Counted from the stretch's first letter, positions 8,498 through 15,761 are shown. The stretch: DNA of 16,662 bases from CAYMJK01 sp043101635 (GCA_043101635.1 JBICIE010000210.1:1-16662), one strand, 5' to 3'. The notes: generated by a model not told the origin, from the letters alone. Numbers and translations are program-made.

Positions 8498-9910
8498 TCA
8501 CGGACACCCCGCAGCGAACGCGCTCTGGAAGCACAGGAAATCAAAGAAGTCGAGCACGGTGTCGCCGTTGCAGTCGGCGTCGGGATCGCCAGTGCCGAAC
8601 AGCGTCTGGAAGCACAGGAAGTCGAACAGGCTCAGCTCGCCCGTGCTATCGCAGTCGGCGACGCACACCGGCCCGAGCTGCATAAGAAACGCGTCCAGCC
8701 GTCCCAGTGCCGGCCCGGCGAGCGCCCCCTCCGTCCACCCGGTCAGGTACGCCCGCCCGTTCGCTGCCGCGACACCGAAGCCCCAGTCCAGCGCGGCGGT
8801 CCCCATCTGCCAGGTCCACAGCCGGTTGCCGCTGGCGTCGAACTTCACCAGAAACGCGTCGCGATCACCCGCCGCGGGGCCGCCCAGGCTGCCCTCGCTC
8901 GTCCCGGTGATGAGAATGTCGCCGGCGTCATCGACCGCCACGCCGTATCCCTCGTCGCGCTGCGTTGTGCCGAACTGGCGCACCCACAGCCGCGCCCCCG
9001 ACGGGCTGTACTTCGCCAGCACGATGTCGGCGCTGCCGGCGCTCGGGCCGGCCAGATTGCCCTCCGTCGAGCCCGTGATGTAGATGTTGCCGGCGCTGTC
9101 CAGCGCAACGCCTTCGCCGAAATCCCACGCCGCGGTCCCGAACTGGCGCGTCCACAGCAGTCCGCCGGCGGCGTCGTACCGCCCGAGGATGATGTCGTAT
9201 CCGCCGGCGCTGGCGCCGGCGAAGCTGCCGAGCGTCCGCCCGGTGAACACCACGTTGCCCGCGCTGTCCACCGCAAGCTGCCGTGCCGAGTCGAGCTCGG
9301 ACGTCCCGATCTGCCGGATCCACAGCGGGGCGCCCGAGTTGCTGTACTTGGCGAGGATAACGTCGGAGTCGCCGGCGGCTGGCGCCCCGAGGCTGCCATT
9401 GGTCGATCCGACGATGTAGGCGTTGCCCGCGCCATCCACGGCCACCCCGCCGCTGTAGTCTCGAACCGGGGAGCCAAACTGACGCGTCCACAGCCGCGCA
9501 CCGGTCGGGCTGTACTTCATCACGAAAACGTCGCTGTCGCCCGCAGGCGGCGCGGCGAGGCTGCCGTGGGTGGTGCCCGTAATGAACGCGCTGCCTGCGG
9601 CATCGAGCGCAACGGCGTTGCTGCTATCCCCCGAGGAGGAGCCGAACTGGCGCATCCACACCAGCCCGCCCGATGCGTCGTACTTCGCCAGGAAGATGTC
9701 CGTGCTGCCGGCGCTCGGCGGCGCCAGCGCCCCCCAGGTGTAGCCCGTGACGAGCAGGTCCCCCGCGCCATCCACCGCGACCGCGTACGCCTGCTCGGTC
9801 TCCGGGGTGGCGATCTGCAGACTCCACGTGACCTCATACGGATCCTCGGCGCCCGCCGCGCCCGCAAGGACCCCACCGACTGCCGCCACGATAACTCTCG
9901 CCGCTCTCAT
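8498..9910 (-). CDS. Secreted seven-bladed SBBP beta-propeller protein with C-terminal dockerin-like module
   Basis: A signal peptide (about 1-21, ending AGA) precedes seven tandem repeats of 56 residues from about residue 41 to 414. Each has A-V-D-x-A-G-N, ITGST-x-G-x-L, AG-x-x-D-x-x-L-A-K-Y and LW-x-R-Q-F-G. This matches the SBBP beta-propeller repeat. The seventh repeat lacks its last strand, and the segment VTWSLQIATPETEQ before repeat 1 resembles that missing strand, so the ring can close. Residues 415-470 form a dockerin-like double module, cysteine-rich type (ADC and FLCFQ in both halves), ending GCP. The longer frame to 10006 is not preferred, because GAGGAG lies 7 nt before the ATG at 9910 and the signal peptide starts there. 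The role is unknown; an extracellular structural or binding protein is likely. It converges with rho. Confidence 0.88.
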   Translation of the reverse strand: MRAARVIVAAVGGVLAGAAGAEDPYEVTWSLQIATPETEQAYAVAVDGAGDLLVTGYTWGALAPPSAGSTDIFLAKYDASGGLVWMRQFGSSSGDSSNAVALDAAGSAFITGTTHGSLAAPPAGDSDVFVMKYSPTGARLWTRQFGSPVRDYSGGVAVDGAGNAYIVGSTNGSLGAPAAGDSDVILAKYSNSGAPLWIRQIGTSELDSARQLAVDSAGNVVFTGRTLGSFAGASAGGYDIILGRYDAAGGLLWTRQFGTAAWDFGEGVALDSAGNIYITGSTEGNLAGPSAGSADIVLAKYSPSGARLWVRQFGTTQRDEGYGVAVDDAGDILITGTSEGSLGGPAAGDRDAFLVKFDASGNRLWTWQMGTAALDWGFGVAAANGRAYLTGWTEGALAGPALGRLDAFLMQLGPVCVADCDSTGELSLFDFLCFQTLFGTGDPDADCNGDTVLDFFDFLCFQSAFAAGCP

Positions 9911-9956
9911 TACGTCACTCCTCATCCACACCGGGCTCCGCAGGCCGGCCGAGGTC

Positions 9957-9985
9957 AGTCTAATGGAGTTCGGCGCCCGCCGCAA
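9957..9985 (-). promoter_or_regulatory. Promoter candidate for the SBBP propeller gene
   Basis: On the minus strand TTGCGG (9980-9985) and TAGACT (9957-9962) are 17 bases apart. Transcription would begin near 9950, about 40 nt before the ATG. The -35 hexamer and spacing are identical to those of the HAF gene candidate. Confidence 0.55.
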
Positions 9986-10075
9986 GCAGGACGTCGGGCG
10001 CGACAACAGCGCTTCGGCGACAACGCAGGCCCGCGTCGGCGTGCAGTCGTGAGACCGACGGACTTCGCGGCCGCT

Positions 10076-10912
10076 TCACCCGAGCGCCGCTTCGCCTGCC
10101 GCCTGCTCCTCCCGGATCCGCTTCAGGTCCCTGCGCACCCAGTCCAGCATGTTCCAGTACAGGATCAGCGCAATCAGCGGCCCCAGCCCCAGCAGCAGCA
10201 GCCCCACTGTGTACAGCACCGGTCCCAGCCACAGCAGCGTTCGAGCCCGCTTGAACACACGCTCGCTCGGCAGGCGCGGCGCCAGCCACTTCACATACAG
10301 CATCTGCGCGAAGTACCCCACAACCATTGCCGCCAGCGACGCGATCCCCACGAGCATCATCAGCCCGCCGCCCAGCGGGTTGGTCATCATCGACGGCGCC
10401 ACCGTCATGATCGACTGCACCACCACCGAGATCGCCTGAATCACCACCGTGATGCGCACGATCTTCCGCGGCGTGTCGCCCTTGTCCGTGCTCAGCATCC
10501 CGGGGTCCGGCGCGCTGAACAGCCACCACCCCGCCACCATCGCGATCGACGCCCCCAGCGACAGCAGTTGCAGCAGCGCCTCCGCCGCCCCCGCGCCGCC
10601 CGCCCCGCCCAGCCCGACGGTAAACGCCATGGCGAACGAAGCGACCATCACCAGAATCTGCGCGATGATCGCCGCCAGGATCAGCGCCACGCCGCGGTGC
10701 AGCGAGGCCGTGTAGTCCGGGCTGCTGTAGACCAGCAGGTCACCCTCCAGCGACCGCGCCACCGCCGTGCCGCACTCCGGGCACACCCCGTCCTGGCGCA
10801 GCCCCCGCAGGTTGTACCCGCAGCGCAGGCACGCGACATCGTCCTGATTCAGATCGGGCCGGGAAACCGGAAGCCCGGGAGGCCCAGGCGGAGGCGCGCC
10901 AGTGTCGTCCAT
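10076..10912 (-). CDS. Zinc-ribbon multi-pass membrane protein
   Basis: I do not recognise a named function. The 278-residue form opens with a proline/glycine-rich cytosolic stretch, then a four-cysteine zinc ribbon, CLRCGYNLRG and CPECG (Cys28, Cys31, Cys44, Cys47). Four to five hydrophobic segments follow at about 75-98, 112-132, 153-175, 181-205 and 225-254, and then a basic/acidic C-terminus. Proteins with a C-x-C-GYNLRG ribbon joined to membrane helices are common in Planctomycetota. The frame extends to 10996, but that would overlap the DUF2071 gene. The ATG at 10912 begins just before the ribbon and leaves 31 nt after the preceding gene, so I chose it. It is probably transcribed with the DUF2071 gene. 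Translation signals at this start are weak. Confidence 0.75.
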   Translation of the reverse strand: MDDTGAPPPGPPGLPVSRPDLNQDDVACLRCGYNLRGLRQDGVCPECGTAVARSLEGDLLVYSSPDYTASLHRGVALILAAIIAQILVMVASFAMAFTVGLGGAGGAGAAEALLQLLSLGASIAMVAGWWLFSAPDPGMLSTDKGDTPRKIVRITVVIQAISVVVQSIMTVAPSMMTNPLGGGLMMLVGIASLAAMVVGYFAQMLYVKWLAPRLPSERVFKRARTLLWLGPVLYTVGLLLLGLGPLIALILYWNMLDWVRRDLKRIREEQAAGEAALG

Positions 10913-10943
10913 GGCGTGACCATACCAGAAATCACGCTCGCCG

Positions 10944-11693
10944 TCACCCGCCCGCCCCTGTCGGCAGCCACGCCACCACATCGATCGCCGCGGCATAGTG
11001 CAGCAGGGGCTCAGCGTCCGGCAGTTGAACCCCCAGCGGCCCCGTCATGGTGTTGACCTGCGCCTCGCAGGCCGCCGGCGCCAGCCGCCACGGCGCGTGG
11101 TGGATCTCCCCGCGCCGGACCCGCCCGCCGCGCCCCGGGGCGTACAGGCAGTAGCGCTCGGTCAGAAACGCCGCCAGCGAGCCGGGCTCGCTCTGCCGGG
11201 CCGGGCCGGTCGGCCGGTAGCGGGCCTGGTACGCAGCCGCCCCTGCCCCGCGATGCGTGCGCGCGCTGCGATAGCTGATCCAGCCATCGATCTCCTCCAG
11301 CGACATCGCCGCGTCGTAGTACGGCAGGCGCCACAGCCGCCGCGCCAGGCGCACGCTCAGCCGGTCCGCCGCGTCGAGGCTGAAGAACCACACGCCCGGG
11401 CGCGGGCCCTCCGGCGTGTCCATCGTCACGTACGTGCGCACATTGAGCTCATGAAAGTCCCGGCGCAGCGGCCACACACCCCCGCCGCGCGGCGCGATCG
11501 ACATCGTGAACGGGACCACCCCCAGCCACGCCTGCCCCTCGAACGTGTCGGTCTGCAGCGCCGACGGAATCAGCGGCCGCAGCGCCTCGGCCGCGACCGG
11601 CCAGTGCGCAAACAGCAACTGGCGCCACGTCATCGACGCGACCGGCGGCCAGCGCGGGCACGGCCACGGGCGATGCTCGGTGAGGATTCGCAC
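10944..11693 (-). CDS. DUF2071 (YqjF-like) protein
   Basis: The 249 residues match the DUF2071 family in length and motifs. Visible are HRPWPCP near the N-terminus, LLFAHWPV (26-33), LRPLIPSAL, DTFEGQAWLGVVPFTM, FHELNVRTYV, and GVWFFSLDA. The biochemical role of the family is not established; the fold is related to acetoacetate decarboxylase-like domains. The start is a GTG at 11693. A later ATG at 11633 would remove the HRPWP segment that is usual in the family, so the GTG is preferred. No clear ribosome site is visible, and the start lies only 28 nt past the T-run of the upstream gene's terminator. It is likely co-transcribed with the zinc-ribbon membrane protein. Confidence 0.82.
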   Translation of the reverse strand: MRILTEHRPWPCPRWPPVASMTWRQLLFAHWPVAAEALRPLIPSALQTDTFEGQAWLGVVPFTMSIAPRGGGVWPLRRDFHELNVRTYVTMDTPEGPRPGVWFFSLDAADRLSVRLARRLWRLPYYDAAMSLEEIDGWISYRSARTHRGAGAAAYQARYRPTGPARQSEPGSLAAFLTERYCLYAPGRGGRVRRGEIHHAPWRLAPAACEAQVNTMTGPLGVQLPDAEPLLHYAAAIDVVAWLPTGAGG

Positions 11694-11720
11694 GGGTCAT
11701 TGTTCACGCCGACTGCGCGC

Positions 11721-11765
11721 AAAAAAGCGGGCAGCCGGCCCGCCTCCCCGCAAAGCCGGCTGCCC
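11721..11765 (-). terminator. Strong intrinsic terminator after the choice-of-anchor-B gene
   Basis: On the minus strand GGGCAGCCGGC and GCCGGCTGCCC form a perfect 11-bp stem (11755-11765 with 11729-11739) around a 15-base loop. GC and then six T residues (11721-11726) follow. It begins 25 nt after the TAA stop at 11791-11793. On the plus strand the stem is followed by a run of five T at 11770-11774, so it could act in both directions, although no plus-strand gene reads into it. Confidence 0.9.
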
Positions 11766-11790
11766 AACGTTTTTCAGCCTCAGGCGACCC

Positions 11791-13221
11791 TTACGGGCAG
11801 CCCAGGGCAAACTCGTTCTGGAAGGCCAGGAAGTCGAAGAAGTCCAGCACGCCGTCACCCGTGAAGTCGGCCGTCAGGTCGCCGGCCCCGAACAGGTTCT
11901 GGAACTCCAGGAAATCGAAGATGTCCAGCAGCCCGTCGCCGGTCAGATCGACGCGGCACGTGCTGTCGCTGTCGACCTCCAGCACGAACAGGCCGCGCGA
12001 GCGGTCGCTGCAGATGATCGTGCCGCTCTCGAAGAACGGATACACGCCCCACATGCCGTTGTACCCGCTGGCGTCCGTCTCCGGGTGCGTGTCGAACCAT
12101 GCGATCTGCACCGGGTTCTCCGGATCGGTGTTGTCGAACACCCGCACGCCGCTGGTGTAGTTGGCCTCGTAGATGCGGTTGCCCTTGACGTACAGGTTGT
12201 GGTCCGTCGAGGGCATGCCGCTGGTGAACGTGCCGACGAAGCTCGGGTTGCTGATGTCCTCGACGTTGAAGATGCGGGTCGTCGTCACGGGGACCTTGCC
12301 CTGCTCCTCATCAAGCTCGTCATCGACGTAGAAGTATTTGCGGTCCTCGCTCAACCATCCCTGGTGGGCGTATCCCGCGGCCGTCCAGAAGACCTCCGTG
12401 ATCGTGAACATGTTGCTCTTGTCGGTCACATCCACGATCCGCAGGCCCGTGCTGCTCCACCCGCTCGACAGCCCGCCGAGGCAGAAGGCGATCTCGCGCC
12501 CGGCGTACGGCCCGCTGTCGTACGACACGACCTGGGCGTCGTGCACGTAGAAGCTCGACCACTGCCCCACGATCGTCGGATCCTCGGGATTGGTCGTATC
12601 CACCGCCACCAGCCCGCCGCTGGCGATGTTGCCGCCGACGAGATACAGGTACCCCGAGTCCGGGTTCGAGACGATGTTGTGCGTGCTGCGATGGCCCGCC
12701 TGCGTCTTGTCGATCACATGGCGGACGATGCCCGAGTCGATCTGCGACAGATCCATCACCTGGATGCCCGAGCCCGCCTCGGAAACGCCGTAAGCGTACT
12801 CGCCGATCACCTTGACATCGTGCCAGGTGCTTGCGGGGCCGCTGATCACGTCCAGCACCACCGGCGCCGTCGGATCGGTAATCTCGACGAACCCGTAGCC
12901 CGCCTCCAGCCCCATGATCGCGTACTCGCGACCGGATGGCGACGTGTAGCCCCAGATGTCATTGCCGGAGCGATGCCCGCCTGCGAACTCGCTCAGCGGC
13001 ACCCACGACAGCATCGTCATGTTCTCCGAGTCGAACATCATGTCGATCGGAACCGTCCCCGCCCGAACATCATGCAGCGTGACGATCGGCCCCTGGTACG
13101 GCGGCAGGGCCTCGGCGAGTTTGCGCCAGTCTTCCTCGTGTGCGCCGGCGATCAGAACCATGCCGGCGACGGTGGCAGCGGCGCCGGCAAACCCGACGCG
13201 GGCGATCTTCCCTGATGTCAT
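11791..13221 (-). CDS. Secreted choice-of-anchor-B / LVIVD propeller protein with dockerin-like module
   Basis: The 476-residue form starts with a signal peptide or anchor (hydrophobic 9-25). The propeller-like body carries the hallmarks of the choice-of-anchor-B family: NDIWGYTSPSGREYAIMGLE, GFVEITDPTAP, and LVIVD-like strands such as GIQVMDLS, GLRIVDVTD and GVRVFDNTDPENP. Histidine motifs recur around the ring: WHDVKV, THNIV, VHDAQV, AHQGWL and DHNLYV. Residues 421-476 are the dockerin-like double module of the cysteine-poor type (FLEFQ, FLAFQ), ending GCP. The open frame continues to 13413, but the ATG at 13221 has GGGAGG 4 nt upstream and opens the signal peptide. Propellers of this family are extracellular; the ligand is unknown. 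The gene has its own promoter and terminator, so it is probably monocistronic. Confidence 0.88.
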   Translation of the reverse strand: MTSGKIARVGFAGAAATVAGMVLIAGAHEEDWRKLAEALPPYQGPIVTLHDVRAGTVPIDMMFDSENMTMLSWVPLSEFAGGHRSGNDIWGYTSPSGREYAIMGLEAGYGFVEITDPTAPVVLDVISGPASTWHDVKVIGEYAYGVSEAGSGIQVMDLSQIDSGIVRHVIDKTQAGHRSTHNIVSNPDSGYLYLVGGNIASGGLVAVDTTNPEDPTIVGQWSSFYVHDAQVVSYDSGPYAGREIAFCLGGLSSGWSSTGLRIVDVTDKSNMFTITEVFWTAAGYAHQGWLSEDRKYFYVDDELDEEQGKVPVTTTRIFNVEDISNPSFVGTFTSGMPSTDHNLYVKGNRIYEANYTSGVRVFDNTDPENPVQIAWFDTHPETDASGYNGMWGVYPFFESGTIICSDRSRGLFVLEVDSDSTCRVDLTGDGLLDIFDFLEFQNLFGAGDLTADFTGDGVLDFFDFLAFQNEFALGCP

Positions 13222-13235
13222 GCAGCCTCCCAACG

Positions 13236-13258
13236 TCATCCCGGCGCATCCGGGATGA
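13236..13258 (-). promoter_or_regulatory. Leader stem-loop next to the ribosome site of the choice-of-anchor-B gene
   Basis: TCATCCCGG and CCGGGATGA form a perfect 9-bp stem with a 5-base loop. In the minus-strand mRNA its 3' side ends about 4 nt before GGGAGG, the ribosome site of the gene starting at 13221. It could shape access of ribosomes or protect the message. No T-run follows, so it is not an intrinsic terminator. Confidence 0.5.
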
Positions 13259-13332
13259 ACATCTATCAAAACGGGCGTCCGAGCCGCCCATGACCGGCCC
13301 CGCCATCGGGACCACGAACCACGCTTGGGCCC

Positions 13333-13361
13333 ATCCTCGCAGGAGAGGCCGCCTGTGTCAA
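13333..13361 (-). promoter_or_regulatory. Promoter candidate for the choice-of-anchor-B gene
   Basis: On the minus strand a perfect TTGACA (13356-13361) is followed after 17 bases by GAGGAT (13333-13338, 3 of 6 consensus matches). Transcription would start near 13326 and give a leader of about 105 nt that contains the stem-loop at 13236-13258. Confidence 0.55.
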
Positions 13362-13405
13362 GACCGCATTTTTCCCCAACACCCGCCGTACGCACGCAGA
13401 AACGC

Positions 13406-13423
13406 GGTTTCACAAGTGAAACC
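13406..13423. promoter_or_regulatory. Operator-like perfect palindrome GGTTTCAC-AA-GTGAAACC
   Basis: Two 8-base arms are perfectly complementary with a 2-base centre. The arms are AT-richer than their surroundings, which makes chance less likely than for the GC-only repeats elsewhere. The site is about 45 bp upstream of the -35 of the choice-of-anchor-B promoter and 55 bp past the stop of the TIGR03790 gene. A dimeric regulator is the natural reading. No regulator gene is in the window. Confidence 0.5.
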
Positions 13424-13478
13424 CAAGCCAGAGCCGCGGCCCGGCGCCCTCGCCAGCCGCCTCAGCGGGCCACCTGCT

Positions 13479-15599
13479 TCAGGGGCACCCGGCCGCGAAC
13501 TCGGTCTGGAACGCCAGGAAGTCGAAGAAGTCGAGGATCCCGTTGTCGTCGAAGTCCGCCCTCGGATCGCCGGCGGCGAACAGGTTCTGGAATTCCAGGA
13601 AGTCGAAGAAGTCCAGCACGCCGTCGCCCGTCAGGTCGGCGCGGCAGGCCTCCTGGGCGTACACGATCGTGATCGTCGCCTCGCCGGACTCGCCGCCGGA
13701 GGTCGTGACGCGGAAGCGCAGCTCATCGGTCCCGCTGGCCCCGGCGTCCGGGCTCAGGATCACCGCCGGCCGCCCGCCATGAAACAGCGTTGTCGCCTGC
13801 GCCGGCGACTGCGTGATCGCGTAGCTGGCGTCCCGCATCGAGTCGTCGTAGCTGGCCGGAAGCTCCAGCACGAACGGCGCCGCCGGATCCACCGTGCGGG
13901 TGTACCCGAACGCCTGCGGCAGCGCCCCGCTCGTCGCGCCGTCCGGCGTCACGGTGAGCTGCGCAAGGTCGCTGCGCACCAGCGAACCGTCATCGAACTC
14001 GGCGATTGCCCGCAGTGCCACCGGCCCGGCCCCGAGCGATTGCCCGTACAGCGGAACGATCCCCGAGTCCCCGGCGATCGATCCGACCACCCGCCCGTGC
14101 TGCACGATGCGGATCTCGCGCGCCCCCGGCGCGCTGGCCGTCAATTGCGTCTGCCCGCCGAGGCTCAGCATCGACACGTCCGGCGCCAGCGTTGCGCTGC
14201 GCGGATCGTTGTCCACGAGCAGGTCGCCCGCAAACACACCCGCGGAAGCCACATCGGTATCATCCGTGGCAACCACGCGCAGCTCGCACGGCCCCTCCGG
14301 CAGCAGTGTCGTGTCGATCTGGAACACCGTCCCCGGCGCCCCCGCGTCGAGCAGCGCGCCATTGAGGTACACCTCGAACTGCTCAATGCCCGCCGCCGGA
14401 TGGCTGGTCGTCGCCTCCGGCGTGATCTGGATGCTCCCGCTGACGGCGCCGCTCGGCAGGTCCGGCACGCGCACCACCGGGATGTGCGCAAACGGCCTGG
14501 TGATCGGATCGCCGTACAGCATGATCTGGAACGGCAGGTACCGCGCCGAGCGCAGGTACGCCTCGCCCAGCGACGCTCCCTGGTAGTAGAACAGGTGCAG
14601 CCGCGGGTGCGGGAACTTGCCCGGGTAGTTGCACGGCTCCTGGACAGCGCCCGCCGAGCCGCTTGCCCCCTTGCGGACCCAATTGCTCAGGACGGTCTGG
14701 CTCGTGCCGGAGAGGACGCCGGCGTAGCTGGTCAAGTGATCCGCGAACGCGCCGGGGGCCATATCAAAGCCCGCTCCCACAATGTCAGCGCTGCTGAAAC
14801 CCGTCATCACCCCCAGCGCTGTCGGTGGGCTCGATGGCAGCCGCCCGTCCACCTGCATCGCGTCAGCGCCCAGCGTCTGCATGTCGCCGATCACCCGCGA
14901 GTAGCTCGTCGCGCGCACGTTCCGGGCCGGGTCCGCCTCGTTGTTCATGAAGAAGAACCGCCCGCTCGGAAACGAGCCATCGGCCGTCACGCTGCGGTCG
15001 ATCATCTCCAACACTTCATCGACCGTGTTGCCCTCGTCGCGCGTGTACCCGAGAGTGCACCCGATGAAGTACCGGCGCGCCGTCGCAGCGGTGCTCGGCT
15101 GCCCGGAGCTGTACGCCGTCTCGGAATCGAATCCGAGATGATCACCGACCGGATAGTGATACCGGTTCGGGTACTCCACCGGGAGCCCGCCCAGCACTTC
15201 CTCCGCCACGAACGCCATCGTGTAGCAGCTTGAAACTGAGAACCGGGTCACCGGTGAGCAAGAGTCCACGATCGTGCTGCTGGCGCTCAGCCGGTACTGA
15301 TCAGTCGGCGCCACCAGGATGTAGTCGATCCGCCCCGCGATCTTTCGCTGGGCCAGTTCGCCGAAGAGCGCCTCCAGGTTCTGATCCGCAAAGTCCTGAT
15401 GGTTATCGGCCCACGGCCGCAGGTAGAGCACATTGCCCTCCGGCAGCCCCCTGGCCTCCGCATACGCGTTGCCGATGTGCAGAGAGTCCGGATCGGACGG
15501 GTCGATGATCAGCAGGACGTTGTCCGGCCCGCCGCCGGCAAGGGCGGCCGAAGCAATCGCACAGCCGGCTGCCGCGGCAATCGCGGAATTCACTCTCAT
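13479..15599 (-). CDS. Secreted TIGR03790-family protein with Ig-like segments and dockerin-like module
   Basis: The 706-residue form opens with a signal peptide (1-21, ending ALA). The N-terminal domain, about 23-400, has TIGR03790 features: NVLLIIDPSDPDSLHIGNAY, LPEGNVLYL, IDYILVAPTDQYRL, GCTLGYTRDEGNTVDEVLEMI, FFFMNNEADPARN, YYQGASLGEAYLRSARYL and MLYGDP near its end. The function of this family is unknown. Beta-rich, Ig-like stretches follow (about 400-480 and beyond). Residues 651-706 form the dockerin-like double module (cysteine-poor, FLEFQ and FLAFQ), ending GCP. The frame reaches 15662, but the ATG at 15599 begins the signal peptide and has GGGAG 8 nt upstream. It is probably surface-attached or secreted. 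It lies divergent from the YVTN propeller gene and upstream of the choice-of-anchor-B gene, separated from it by 257 bases. Confidence 0.87.
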   Translation of the reverse strand: MRVNSAIAAAAGCAIASAALAGGGPDNVLLIIDPSDPDSLHIGNAYAEARGLPEGNVLYLRPWADNHQDFADQNLEALFGELAQRKIAGRIDYILVAPTDQYRLSASSTIVDSCSPVTRFSVSSCYTMAFVAEEVLGGLPVEYPNRYHYPVGDHLGFDSETAYSSGQPSTAATARRYFIGCTLGYTRDEGNTVDEVLEMIDRSVTADGSFPSGRFFFMNNEADPARNVRATSYSRVIGDMQTLGADAMQVDGRLPSSPPTALGVMTGFSSADIVGAGFDMAPGAFADHLTSYAGVLSGTSQTVLSNWVRKGASGSAGAVQEPCNYPGKFPHPRLHLFYYQGASLGEAYLRSARYLPFQIMLYGDPITRPFAHIPVVRVPDLPSGAVSGSIQITPEATTSHPAAGIEQFEVYLNGALLDAGAPGTVFQIDTTLLPEGPCELRVVATDDTDVASAGVFAGDLLVDNDPRSATLAPDVSMLSLGGQTQLTASAPGAREIRIVQHGRVVGSIAGDSGIVPLYGQSLGAGPVALRAIAEFDDGSLVRSDLAQLTVTPDGATSGALPQAFGYTRTVDPAAPFVLELPASYDDSMRDASYAITQSPAQATTLFHGGRPAVILSPDAGASGTDELRFRVTTSGGESGEATITIVYAQEACRADLTGDGVLDFFDFLEFQNLFAAGDPRADFDDNGILDFFDFLAFQTEFAAGCP

Positions 15600-15650
15600 C
15601 TCTGACGCTCCCTCGCTTGCTCTGGCCTGCGCGCAGGCTCCCCGAGCCCC

Positions 15651-15679
15651 ATCGTGACCCAACCCGGCCCGGTTTGCAA
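15651..15679 (-). promoter_or_regulatory. Promoter candidate for the TIGR03790 gene
   Basis: On the minus strand TTGCAA (15674-15679) and CACGAT (15651-15656) are 17 bases apart. Start of transcription would be near 15644, about 45 nt before the ATG at 15599. The -10 is a 3 of 6 match and resembles the GAGGAT of the next gene more than the TAnACT of the HAF and SBBP genes. Confidence 0.4.
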
Positions 15680-15719
15680 GCCCCTCCGCGCGTGAATGAA
15701 CGCATTGCCCTCCCCCGAA

Positions 15720-15753
15720 ACGGGGCCAGCCGGTCTAATCCGACCAGCCCCGT
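15720..15753. promoter_or_regulatory. Imperfect hairpin in the divergent promoter region
   Basis: ACGGGGC (15720-15726) pairs with GCCCCGT (15747-15753), and inside it GGTC (15732-15735) pairs with GACC (15742-15745). The arms are interrupted by an asymmetric internal loop. It lies between the two outward-facing promoters, a usual place for shared regulatory sites. Confidence 0.35.
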
Positions 15754-15761
15754 AATTCTGC

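Noticed and set aside
8498..9910. CRISPR array or DNA satellite suggested by regular spacing of about 168 bases
   Set aside because: The period equals the 56-codon propeller repeat and the similarity is at protein level with many silent differences.
8498..10006. Longer start for the SBBP protein at 10006
   Set aside because: The extra N-terminus has no signal-peptide character, and GAGGAG sits 7 nt before the internal ATG at 9910.
13140..15233. 697-codon plus-strand open frame opposite the TIGR03790 gene
   Set aside because: It crosses the promoter region of one gene and the coding region of another and shows only biased composition.
13479..15599. Peptidase function for the TIGR03790 protein from scattered Cys and His residues
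   Set aside because: No conserved catalytic motif could be identified by eye, so no activity is assigned.
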